From contig DJWL01000170.1 of the NCBI GenBank assembly GCA_002441545.1, positions 1-6,729 on the forward strand: a stretch of DNA of 6,729 nt. The letters are read 5' to 3'. How positions within the stretch are numbered: position 1 is the stretch's first letter; each line of letters begins with the position of its first letter. The notes under the pieces were generated by a model, which saw nothing but the letters and a program-made list of their open reading frames with translations, had not been told where the DNA came from and ran no database searches. Positions 1-4,760 of this stretch are shown in pieces. This DNA is from Flavobacteriaceae bacterium UBA6231 (GTDB lineage: Bacteria; Bacteroidota; Bacteroidia; Flavobacteriales; Flavobacteriaceae). A program made the position numbers and the translations under genes.

Positions 1-203
1 TTTGCCTTTAAAACGCTTTTATATATGTAACAGTAGTCGTTTTCGAAATACGAATCGAAATCATGCTTGTATAAAGTATGAATTGATACTTGAATCACAG
101 AGCTAATTTTCTCTTCATCAAATATAGCAGCTAGGCTTCCAAAATAATGATGCGCTTTATAAGGCCAGGTATTTTTTAATTGAACATGAAAAATGGTACG
201 CAT
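1..203 (-). CDS. Small hypothetical protein, 5' part (cut by window start)
   Basis: An open frame starts at an ATG at 203 and is still open after 67 codons at the window edge. The protein begins MRTIFHVQLKNTWPYKAHHY and continues FGSLAAIFDEE. The HHYFGSLAAIFD stretch followed by a Tyr/Lys-rich tail resembles, from memory only, short proteins of about 70 residues often found in Bacteroidota genomes and mobile elements; their function is unknown to me. If the window is a closed circle, the frame continues from base 6729 with seven more codons (N F H G C S D) to a TGA at 6708-6710, giving a 74-residue protein, a fitting size. It could then be the first gene of the minus-strand cluster at 6636-4750. 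No clear promoter is seen upstream, but an inverted repeat lies at 226-250. Confidence 0.6.
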   Translation of the reverse strand, partial: MRTIFHVQLKNTWPYKAHHYFGSLAAIFDEEKISSVIQVSIHTLYKHDFDSYFENDYCYIYKSVLKA

Positions 204-225
204 TTGTTGTTTTTTTAAAATCGTG

Positions 226-250
226 TACTAATATATTAAAAATATTAGTA
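226..250. promoter_or_regulatory. Inverted repeat upstream of the first minus-strand gene
   Basis: TACTAATAT at 226-234 is the exact reverse complement of ATATTAGTA at 242-250, with a 7-nt AT spacer. It sits 23 bp ahead of the ATG at 203, a suitable place for an operator. The half-motif TTAGTATT occurs at 245-252 and again at 313-320. It has no T-tract or GC-rich stem, so it does not look like a terminator. That it is an operator is inference; AT-rich DNA produces such repeats by chance more readily than balanced DNA does. Confidence 0.35.
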
Positions 251-331
251 TTAACAAAAAACACCATTTAATAAGAAATCATTATATTTGCTTTTTCTCA
301 ATAAGAAAAATGTTAGTATTTTTCCTTTATT

Positions 332-362
332 AAAAAACCCCAATACTTAGTACTGGGGTTTT
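332..362 (-). terminator. Intrinsic terminator of the M23-nuclease cassette
   Basis: Read on the minus strand, the arm AAAACCCCAGTAC, a TAA loop and the arm GTATTGGGGTTTT form a long hairpin with one G-U pair, running into a run of six T. It begins 5 bases after the stop codon of the 106-residue gene. The G-U pair becomes an A-C mismatch on the plus strand, whose T-run is also shorter, so the minus strand is the functional direction. Confidence 0.85.
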
Positions 363-366
363 GTGT

Positions 367-687
367 TTATTCAAATAGTATACCATATTCTATAAAGACT
401 TCTTTCATTATTAGTGCTCTCGTCATTATTTCATATTCATCTAAATCTTCTTCATGTTCAAAAAAACTATCTTGAGCAACATCCTTATATTTTGGATTTT
501 TGATAATTTCACCAAATTCAGCGAAAGTTAAACCAGATATATTACCATGTAATGCTATTAATTTTTCTAAAGCTTCGGATAATTTTTCTTTAATATTCCT
601 CTCCTCTTTTACGTTGACTTTCACGTTTTTTATTTCTTTTCCTGTCTCTTTATCAATTACAATAAATTTTGATTTTCTATTAAACAT
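367..687 (-). CDS. Hypothetical protein, 106 residues
   Basis: I do not recognise this protein. It starts with ATG at 687 and ends in TAA at 367-369, directly before a strong terminator. It has no signal peptide or membrane segment, so it is probably cytoplasmic. Residues 1-30 are rich in Lys and Val and look like beta strands (FIVIDKETGKEI, then VKVNVKEE). Residues 31-50 are likely helical (KLSEALEKLIALHG). The C-terminal third is acidic (HEEDLDEYE) and ends hydrophobic (IEYGILFE). It lies 34 bp downstream of the thermonuclease stop; no TAnnTTTG box is seen in that gap, so it is probably the third gene of the M23-nuclease transcript. Because its partners are secreted and it is not, an immunity or regulatory role is conceivable, but nothing in the sequence shows it. 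Confidence 0.75.
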   Translation of the reverse strand: MFNRKSKFIVIDKETGKEIKNVKVNVKEERNIKEKLSEALEKLIALHGNISGLTFAEFGEIIKNPKYKDVAQDSFFEHEEDLDEYEIMTRALIMKEVFIEYGILFE

Positions 688-721
688 ACTTTTATTTATA
701 ATTAATTAATTTTCATATTTA

Positions 722-1180
722 CTATTTTTTTCTCCATTCCCAAGGAGCAATTGCTCCAGGAACAGACCATAAACCTCTTTTATTAATTTGTGCTTCTTTC
801 TCAAGATAACTTAATTTTTTTGAATCAGAATATCTTGTAAAATGCCATGCATATCCATTTCTGATCATTTCTTCAGATACATATATTTCACCAATATATA
901 CTTTTCCAATAATCCTATCATAGCGATCAGTTCCGGAGTAAACAATTTTTACATTTTTATTAAAAATAAGTTCTGAAAGATATTTTTTTGAAGCTTTGCC
1001 AAATGGTTGAGAATTTTCTGGTGCATCTATTTCGGCCAATCTAATTTTATGCTGCACTTTATTTTCATCAATTAAAGTAAATGTATCTCCATCAGAAATT
1101 GCAACAACTTTTCCTGTTAAAGTGTTTTGTGAAAATACTAAATTTGAAGTAAAGATTAATAATAGTAAAATATATCTCAT
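722..1180 (-). CDS. Secreted thermonuclease (SNase family)
   Basis: This is a calcium-dependent phosphodiesterase of the staphylococcal nuclease family that cuts DNA and RNA. The N-terminus MRYILLLLIFTSNLVFSQ is a signal peptide, with likely cleavage just before Q18, so the enzyme acts in the periplasm or outside the cell. The SNase domain covers about residues 20-150. It carries DGDTF with D32, IRLAEIDAPE with R47, D52 and E55, and DRYDR with R89. These match the five active-site residues known in the family (Asp21, Arg35, Asp40, Glu43, Arg87 in the staphylococcal enzyme). The C-terminal GLW and APWEW are usual for bacterial members. At 152 residues it is complete. Its ATG overlaps the stop of the upstream M23 peptidase gene by 4 bases (ATGA), so the two are likely translationally coupled. 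Confidence 0.93.
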   Translation of the reverse strand: MRYILLLLIFTSNLVFSQNTLTGKVVAISDGDTFTLIDENKVQHKIRLAEIDAPENSQPFGKASKKYLSELIFNKNVKIVYSGTDRYDRIIGKVYIGEIYVSEEMIRNGYAWHFTRYSDSKKLSYLEKEAQINKRGLWSVPGAIAPWEWRKK

Positions 1181-1746
1181 TTTTTTTTAGATGTTTTATT
1201 AGGTAAAAAGTAAATTGGATTTAAGACCTTTCCATTTTTCCATAATTCATAATGCAAATGTGGAGCTGTAGATGATCCTGAATTTCCTAAAAAACCAATG
1301 ATTTCACCTTTTTTAATTTTTTCTCCTGGTTCCACTGCAATCATAGATAAATGAAAATATTTAGTTTTAAAACCGTATTTATGTTCAATATTTATTGAAT
1401 GGCCAGCTGCACCATTAAAAAAATCAGCTTTTTTTACAACACCATCAGCAGCAGCATAAACTATTGCATTTTTTCTTGCTACAATATCAATTCCATTGTG
1501 AGCTTTATATTTGTTGTAGATTGGATGTAATCTCTTAGAAGAGACTCCAGATGAAATTTTGTATTTTTCACCAGGATAAATTGGATTTATATCCGGAACA
1601 TGTACAAATATTCTCGGAAAACTATTTTTAAACTCTTTAATAACTTCAACTATAACTTTTTCATCTGAAGAAGCTTGAATAAAATTTTCAACTTTTTTTT
1701 CTCCAGATTGATTTAAAATAAAAAAGAGGATTAATAAGTACCGCAT
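1177..1746 (-). CDS. Secreted M23-family peptidase
   Basis: This is a zinc metallo-endopeptidase of the M23 (LytM/lysostaphin-type) family, which cleaves peptide bonds in peptidoglycan. From the ATG at 1746 it has 189 residues. The start MRYLLILFFIL is a short hydrophobic export segment. The catalytic domain fills about residues 65-185, with HNGID (H83 and D87), YFHLS (H132) and the HLH of TAPHLHYEL (H163 and H165): all zinc-site residues are present, so it should be active. YAAADGVV and GNSGSSTAPHLH are typical of the family. A GTG three codons earlier (1755) is in frame, but it lies nearly on the expected transcription start and would put FN ahead of the signal. The ATG also makes the N-terminus (MRYLL) match that of the coupled nuclease (MRYIL). 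The remaining N-terminal part, residues 18-62, is unassigned. Confidence 0.9.
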   Translation of the reverse strand: MRYLLILFFILNQSGEKKVENFIQASSDEKVIVEVIKEFKNSFPRIFVHVPDINPIYPGEKYKISSGVSSKRLHPIYNKYKAHNGIDIVARKNAIVYAAADGVVKKADFFNGAAGHSINIEHKYGFKTKYFHLSMIAVEPGEKIKKGEIIGFLGNSGSSTAPHLHYELWKNGKVLNPIYFLPNKTSKKK

Positions 1747-1765
1747 ATTGAACACATAAACATTT

Positions 1766-1797
1766 CAAATATATTAATATTTTAATAATTACGAAAG
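1766..1797 (-). promoter_or_regulatory. Candidate promoter of the M23-nuclease cassette
   Basis: On the minus strand TATATTTG at 1773-1766 is an exact match to the Bacteroidota -7 motif TAnnTTTG. Eighteen bases upstream is TTTCG (minus strand), a near match to the -33 TTTG element. Transcription would start near 1760, giving a leader of roughly 14 bases to the ATG at 1746. Confidence 0.5.
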
Positions 1798-1926
1798 AGA
1801 ATATAAAAAAAATGATTGTCTACTTCAAAATAAAACAAGACAAAATAACAGGTTTAAAGCTTCAAAAATCAAAATTCATTTTATTTCCCTTTGGTTTTTT
1901 AGACATTTAATATTTATAATATATAA

Positions 1927-2276
1927 AGTCCTCAAATTTTCACATTCATAAAAAAAAACAGAGTAATATCAAGGCTTAGCGAGTGTATAAAATGCAATGT
2001 AGTCCCTATATTTTCACATTCATTTCGGTAAAGTCCCTATATTTTCACATTCATTTCGGTAAAGTCCTCAAATTTTCACATTCATTTTGGGTAAAGTCCC
2101 TATATTTTCACATTCATTTTGAGTAAAGTCCTCAAATTTTCACATTCATTTTGGGTAAAGTCCCTATATTTTCACATTCATTTCGCACTAAAGTCCCTAT
2201 ATTTTCACATTCATTCGATAGAGTCCTCAAATTTTCACATTCATTTTAGGTAAAGTCCCTATATTTTCACATTCAT
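1927..2276. repeat. Ten 23-bp iterons of two subtypes
   Basis: Ten direct repeats of 23 bp start at 1927, 2001, 2032, 2063, 2095, 2127, 2159, 2192, 2222 and 2254. Each reads AGTCC, then four variable bases, then ATTTTCACATTCAT. The variable bases are CTAT (type A) or TCAA (type B); apart from these four bases the copies are identical. From left to right the order is B A A B A B A A B A. The last nine copies start 30-33 bp apart, about three helical turns, so they present the same DNA face, as expected for Rep-binding iterons. The spacers (7-10 bp) are themselves related, mostly TTCGGTAA or TTTGGGTAA. The first copy stands alone, 74 bp before the second. The sites are most likely bound by the Rep protein encoded at 2333-3478. 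Confidence 0.9.
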
Positions 2277-2289
2277 TTATACCTTAAAT

Positions 2290-2310
2290 AAAAAAGGCTC
2301 CGTTGGAGCC
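2290..2310 (-). terminator. Intrinsic terminator of rep
   Basis: On the minus strand GGCTCC, loop AAC, GGAGCC forms a perfect 6-bp GC-rich stem followed by six T. It starts 22 bases after the rep stop codon and lies between rep and the iteron array, so it should keep rep transcription out of the origin. Confidence 0.9.
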
Positions 2311-2332
2311 ATTAATGTAATAATAATAATTG

Positions 2333-3478
2333 TTAATATGTTGCAATAAATAAGGTCTTAAAACTAATCCCTGCCTTTCTTAATTCATTTCTCTTGGTTA
2401 TAAATTGAGAACTTAATGTTTCTGGGGTTGGGTATTTAGAACGTGCTTTATATTTTAAGAAAATTGAAACATATGCAGACTTTATAACATCATCATTCGA
2501 TGGATCACCAAACCAATCTTTAAAGTCTTCGTCTTTATAATCGGGAAGCTGCGTTCTAAAAATATCATATAAAGTTCTTTTTAGGTCATTTAAGAAAACA
2601 TTTTCTATTTCTATTAAACTTCTTCTCTTGAATTCCTCTTTGTCAAGATCCCATCGAACGCAAGGAACATAAGCGTATTTACAATTATCTGTTTTTTTCT
2701 CCCAATAAAATTTAATTCCTTTAATTTCAGTAGCAAATAATTCTTCAAGCTTTTTAAAAATAGCGTTAACCTTGTATTTTTGCTTTTTTACTTCAGGATT
2801 TTGAACATTGAAATAATTAGTAATATAATTAAAATCATACCTATATGAATTATTACCTTTGGATGATTCAGAATAATATATGCTCTTTAGATTTAAATAA
2901 AAATCGTCCCCTCCTATTTTTTTTGTTTTAAAGAAGTTTTCAAGTTCAATAAGAAAGAAAAATTCTCTTAAATTCCGTTCAAAAACTTCATCTAATTTGT
3001 ACTCATAAAAATTAGGTTTCTTTCCTCCATTGTTTCCGTTTTTCTTTTCAAAAACTTCAACTTTTCTTACTTCTTTAAGAATAAGGAAATTTTGGATTCC
3101 TGTATAAGTATAAGAAGAATTTTCAACATCAACTTTACCTTTATAATTACTAAATACTGGTTTACTGGCTAAAATAAATAATGCTTGTTCTAAATAAGTA
3201 GACCACTTTAAAGCTTCATCCCCATATTTTGAAAGTTCATCTTTATATTTTACCTTACGATTTAGTGTTGTTTTATGAATATTCATCTTTTTTGAAAAAG
3301 ATTCAACATCCAAACTCTTATAGCCAAATAAATCTTCCTGGTATTGAAACGAGAAATAAATTAATAAAGATTTTATGATGTTTCTAACTTGGGAATCCTC
3401 AATATTGTTAAATTCTAAAATATTAAATGCTAAATTTTTGTCAATTTTTAAATTGCTATTGGAAACAAGTTTTTGCAT
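2333..3478 (-). CDS. Probable plasmid replication initiator (Rep, RepB/Rep_3-like)
   Basis: A 381-residue basic, Lys-rich, cytoplasmic protein. I call it the initiator from its size, its place beside a ten-iteron array and its apparent double winged-helix layout; I cannot name its exact family with certainty. Residues 28-50 form a hydrophobic helix (VRNIIKSLLIYFSFQY). A helix-turn-helix follows at about 59-76 (ESFSKKMNIHKTTLNRKV). The region near 215-275, with KYKVNAIFKKLEELFATEIKGIKF and later a YVPCVRWD strand, is like the second winged helix of Rep_3 proteins, which contacts iterons. A charged helical tail of about 100 residues, ending RNELRKAGISFKTLFIATY, completes it. No TAnnTTTG box lies directly before the ATG; the best promoter is at 3620-3654, with a terminator in the intervening leader. 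The gene has its own terminator at 2290-2310. Confidence 0.8.
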   Translation of the reverse strand: MQKLVSNSNLKIDKNLAFNILEFNNIEDSQVRNIIKSLLIYFSFQYQEDLFGYKSLDVESFSKKMNIHKTTLNRKVKYKDELSKYGDEALKWSTYLEQALFILASKPVFSNYKGKVDVENSSYTYTGIQNFLILKEVRKVEVFEKKNGNNGGKKPNFYEYKLDEVFERNLREFFFLIELENFFKTKKIGGDDFYLNLKSIYYSESSKGNNSYRYDFNYITNYFNVQNPEVKKQKYKVNAIFKKLEELFATEIKGIKFYWEKKTDNCKYAYVPCVRWDLDKEEFKRRSLIEIENVFLNDLKRTLYDIFRTQLPDYKDEDFKDWFGDPSNDDVIKSAYVSIFLKYKARSKYPTPETLSSQFITKRNELRKAGISFKTLFIATY

Positions 3479-3516
3479 AAATAAAGTTTTTTAGATATCA
3501 GATAAAGTGTATTTCT

Positions 3517-3545
3517 AAAAAAAATAGCCCTTAAAAGGGCTATTT
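3517..3545 (-). terminator. Intrinsic terminator upstream of rep
   Basis: On the minus strand AAATAGCCC, loop TTTTAA, GGGCTATTT forms a perfect 9-bp stem running into a tract of eight T. It points towards rep, 38 bases before its ATG. It either ends the transcript of the 46-codon ORF at 3865-3725 or acts as an attenuator in the rep leader, or both. Confidence 0.85.
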
Positions 3546-3560
3546 AGGTGTAATAATAAA

Positions 3561-3585
3561 AACAAAAAGGAATGCCTTTTTTGTT
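3561..3585. promoter_or_regulatory. Weak hairpin in the rep leader
   Basis: AACAAAAAGG and CCTTTTTTGTT are inverted around AATG, with one extra T in the right arm. Only two G-C pairs support the stem, so it is not a strong terminator in either direction. Its position in the rep leader makes it a candidate regulatory fold. Confidence 0.35.
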
Positions 3586-3619
3586 CAAATTTTAAAATAC
3601 AACTAAAAACCCTAGTACA

Positions 3620-3654
3620 CAAATGTAATAATAAAATTATTATTGTATTTCAAA
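3620..3654 (-). promoter_or_regulatory. Candidate rep promoter with operator-like palindrome
   Basis: On the minus strand the -33 element TTTG (3654-3651) and a perfect -7 element TACATTTG (3627-3620) are separated by 23 bp, at the long end of the Flavobacteriia spacing. Between the boxes lies AATAATAA-AA-TTATTATT (3627-3644), a palindrome with 8-bp arms that touches the -7 box. A dimer bound there, such as Rep itself, would block the promoter. A second perfect -7 motif, TACCTTTG, lies at 3664-3657 but has no matching upstream element. Confidence 0.5.
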
Positions 3655-3724
3655 TACAAAGGTAATCTATTTTTTATAAAAAGCTAAATATATTGATACT
3701 ATTAATATAAATAAAATAATTCAA

Positions 3725-3865
3725 TTATCTAACGTTTAGAACCATGCTGATCATCATTTTCAATCCAAAAAGAGCCATAGTGAATAATGCCACTACAAAC
3801 ATCTTTGCTAATGGAAAAGCAATTTTAGTTGCTATAAAACCAAGTACTACAATCAAAGTTTTCAT
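3725..3865 (-). CDS. Possible 46-residue hydrophobic membrane peptide
   Basis: A short frame from ATG at 3865 to TAA at 3725-3727 encodes MKTLIVVLGFIATKIAFPLA followed by KMFVVALFTMALFGLKMMIS and MVLNVR. Almost the whole peptide is hydrophobic, with single Lys residues at 2, 14, 21 and 36. It would make one or two membrane helices and has no cleavage site. A perfect -7 box (TATATTTG, 3897-3890) lies 24 bp upstream, and the next minus-strand terminator is at 3545-3517, leaving about 180 bases of untranslated tail. The stretch is visibly less AT-rich than its flanks, which supports coding. Length and hydrophobicity resemble type I toxins and other small membrane proteins, but I recognise no family. 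The opposite strand also has a 45-codon frame here (3744-3881), so the strand call is not certain. Confidence 0.5.
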   Translation of the reverse strand: MKTLIVVLGFIATKIAFPLAKMFVVALFTMALFGLKMMISMVLNVR

Positions 3866-3889
3866 AATTTTGTGTGTTTAAATTATTAT

Positions 3890-3897
3890 CAAATATA
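3890..3897 (-). promoter_or_regulatory. Candidate -7 box for the 46-residue ORF
   Basis: TATATTTG on the minus strand matches TAnnTTTG exactly and lies 24 bp before the ATG at 3865. The upstream DNA is nearly pure A/T with no well-placed TTTG; the nearest TTG is about 27 bp away, so the -33 element is weak or absent. Confidence 0.4.
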
Positions 3898-3987
3898 ATC
3901 ATATTTTTTATATAAAAAAAATTTCAATCATTTTATTTATACAAATTTCATGCCGTTTTACATTAAATTTTTTTCCCTAGAGTTAAA

Positions 3988-4018
3988 TATTTTTGTATAT
4001 TTATATCGTACGATATAA
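3988..4018 (+). promoter_or_regulatory. Candidate sprT-like promoter and 18-bp palindromic operator
   Basis: TATTTTTG at 3988-3995 matches the -7 consensus TAnnTTTG, placing the transcription start near 4002. Directly there is TTATATCGTACGATATAA (4001-4018), a perfect 18-bp palindrome with no spacer, 12 bp before the ATG at 4031. Its CGTACG centre stands out from the surrounding A/T. Such a site over the transcription start is typical of a repressor operator. The XRE-type protein encoded at 5392-5153 is a possible binder. No clear -33 TTTG is seen. Confidence 0.5.
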
Positions 4019-4030
4019 TATAATAAGAAA

Positions 4031-4744
4031 ATGAAAAAAGCAGATCCTACTTCAGATTTTTACACATTCTTCAATATGATATATGATTACTACAATCAAT
4101 ACTTATTTGAAGGAGCACTTCCAAATTGTATGTTTGTTATCACCAGAAGAAAAGATATTTTTGGTTATTACATCCCTAAACGCTGGATAAATAATGAAAA
4201 AATAAAATCAGATGAAATAGCATTAAACCCTTTAATGTTTGGATCCTTTCCTTTGACTGAAATATTAAAAACATTAGTTCACGAAATGTGCCACCTATGG
4301 CAACATAATTTGGGTACTCCCTCTCAAAGAACCTATCACAATAAAGAATGGGGTGATAAAATGGAAAGCATCGGATTAATGCCATCCAACACAGGAAAAC
4401 CAGGAGGGAAAAAAACAGGCCAACAAATGATGGAATACGTTATAAAAGATGGTGACTTTCACACCTATAGTGAAAAACTAATTCAAAAAGATGTGTTTAA
4501 AAAGTTATGGTTTGACTCTATGATGCCACCAGGAATAACAAACGAGTATATTTTAGAAATTTTTCAAGAAATAGATGAAGAAAACGAAACTCCTACAATA
4601 AGAAGAATTGAAGGACCAATAAATGAAAAATCAAAAGTAAAATATTCTTGTCCTATATGTGATTACAATGTTTGGGGTAAATCCGGATTAAGCATCCGAT
4701 GTAATGAATGCAAAACAGATTATGAAGAAGTAAAAAAGGTATAA
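4031..4744 (+). CDS. SprT-like zinc metalloprotease with C-terminal zinc ribbon
   Basis: The 237-residue protein has the SprT-like fold in residues 10-115. HEMCHLWQH gives the HExxH motif (H84, E85, H88), and H103 in TYHNKEW is the third zinc ligand, as in the SprT consensus. At the C-terminus C207-C210 and C224-C227 (CPIC and CNEC) form a zinc ribbon. Bacterial SprT is poorly characterised; the eukaryotic relative Spartan/Wss1 degrades proteins covalently trapped on DNA, so a DNA-associated protease role is plausible here but unproven. There is no signal peptide, so it should be cytoplasmic. Residues 116-206 are unassigned; they include GKPGGKKTG and an acidic helix (EIFQEIDEENE). It is the only plus-strand gene in the window, stands behind its own palindromic operator and ends inside a terminator shared with the converging gene. 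Confidence 0.88.
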   Translation: MKKADPTSDFYTFFNMIYDYYNQYLFEGALPNCMFVITRRKDIFGYYIPKRWINNEKIKSDEIALNPLMFGSFPLTEILKTLVHEMCHLWQHNLGTPSQRTYHNKEWGDKMESIGLMPSNTGKPGGKKTGQQMMEYVIKDGDFHTYSEKLIQKDVFKKLWFDSMMPPGITNEYILEIFQEIDEENETPTIRRIEGPINEKSKVKYSCPICDYNVWGKSGLSIRCNECKTDYEEVKKV

Positions 4745-4760
4745 TTAAATTATACCTTTT
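4734..4760. terminator. Bidirectional terminator shared by two convergent genes
   Basis: AAAAGGTATAATT and AATTATACCTTTT are perfect reverse complements around a single A at 4747; the practical stem is GGTATAA (4738-4744) with TTATACC (4750-4756). Each strand ends in a T-run. The arms contain the last codons and the stop codons of both genes: each ends AAG GTA TAA (Lys-Val-stop). It serves the SprT-like gene on the plus strand and the 136-residue gene on the minus strand. Confidence 0.8.

Larger units (their letters stand above)
1747..2289. other. Probable plasmid replication origin region
   Basis: This 543-bp stretch holds no convincing gene. From left to right it has the promoter of the M23-nuclease cassette, a very AT-rich segment (about 1770-1925) that could serve as a DNA-unwinding element, one isolated iteron at 1927, a short spacer with an A-tract, and nine tightly spaced iterons from 2001 to 2276. 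The rep terminator follows at 2290-2310. Iterons next to a Rep gene, with AT-rich DNA alongside, are the classic composition of an iteron-type origin. I found no clear DnaA box of the form TTATnCACA by eye. That this is the active origin is inferred from the layout. Confidence 0.75.
3479..3619 (-). promoter_or_regulatory. rep mRNA leader, possible attenuator
   Basis: If rep is transcribed from the promoter at 3620-3654, its leader is about 135 bases long and must pass two hairpins: a weak one at 3585-3561 and a strong intrinsic terminator at 3545-3517, before the ATG at 3478. The minus-strand AAAAGG of the first hairpin can pair with CCTTTT in the left arm and loop of the terminator, so alternative folding is possible. 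Transcription ending at 3517 would give a short leader RNA of roughly 95 nt. The leader also contains TCAAATTTT at 3585-3593, the core of a type B iteron. Attenuation is inference. Confidence 0.4.

Noticed and set aside
283..290. Plus-strand TATATTTG as a promoter
   Set aside because: It matches the -7 motif but has no TTTG at a suitable distance and no plus-strand gene downstream; such matches are frequent in A/T-rich DNA.
500..709. 69-codon plus-strand frame opposite the 106-residue gene
   Set aside because: It mirrors the minus-strand gene, has Ser/Phe/Ile-rich composition typical of an antisense shadow, and has no promoter.
1747..1755. GTG start at 1755 for the M23 peptidase
   Set aside because: It is nearly on the expected transcription start and only adds VFN ahead of a good signal peptide that starts at ATG 1746.
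1812..1910. 32-codon plus-strand frame in the origin region (starts MIVYFKIKQDK)
   Set aside because: It has no TAnnTTTG box upstream and no recognised likeness; frames this short are expected by chance in this DNA.
1927..2276. CRISPR array
   Set aside because: Spacers are only 7-10 bp and resemble each other, and there are no cas genes; the pattern is that of iterons.
3744..3881. 45-codon plus-strand frame opposite the hydrophobic ORF (starts MLIIIFNPKRA)
   Set aside because: The minus-strand frame has a perfect -7 box and a coherent membrane-peptide composition; this one has neither, though it cannot be fully excluded.
4176..4385. 69-codon minus-strand frame inside the SprT-like gene
   Set aside because: It is antisense to the HExxH region of a well-supported gene and has no start signals or family likeness.
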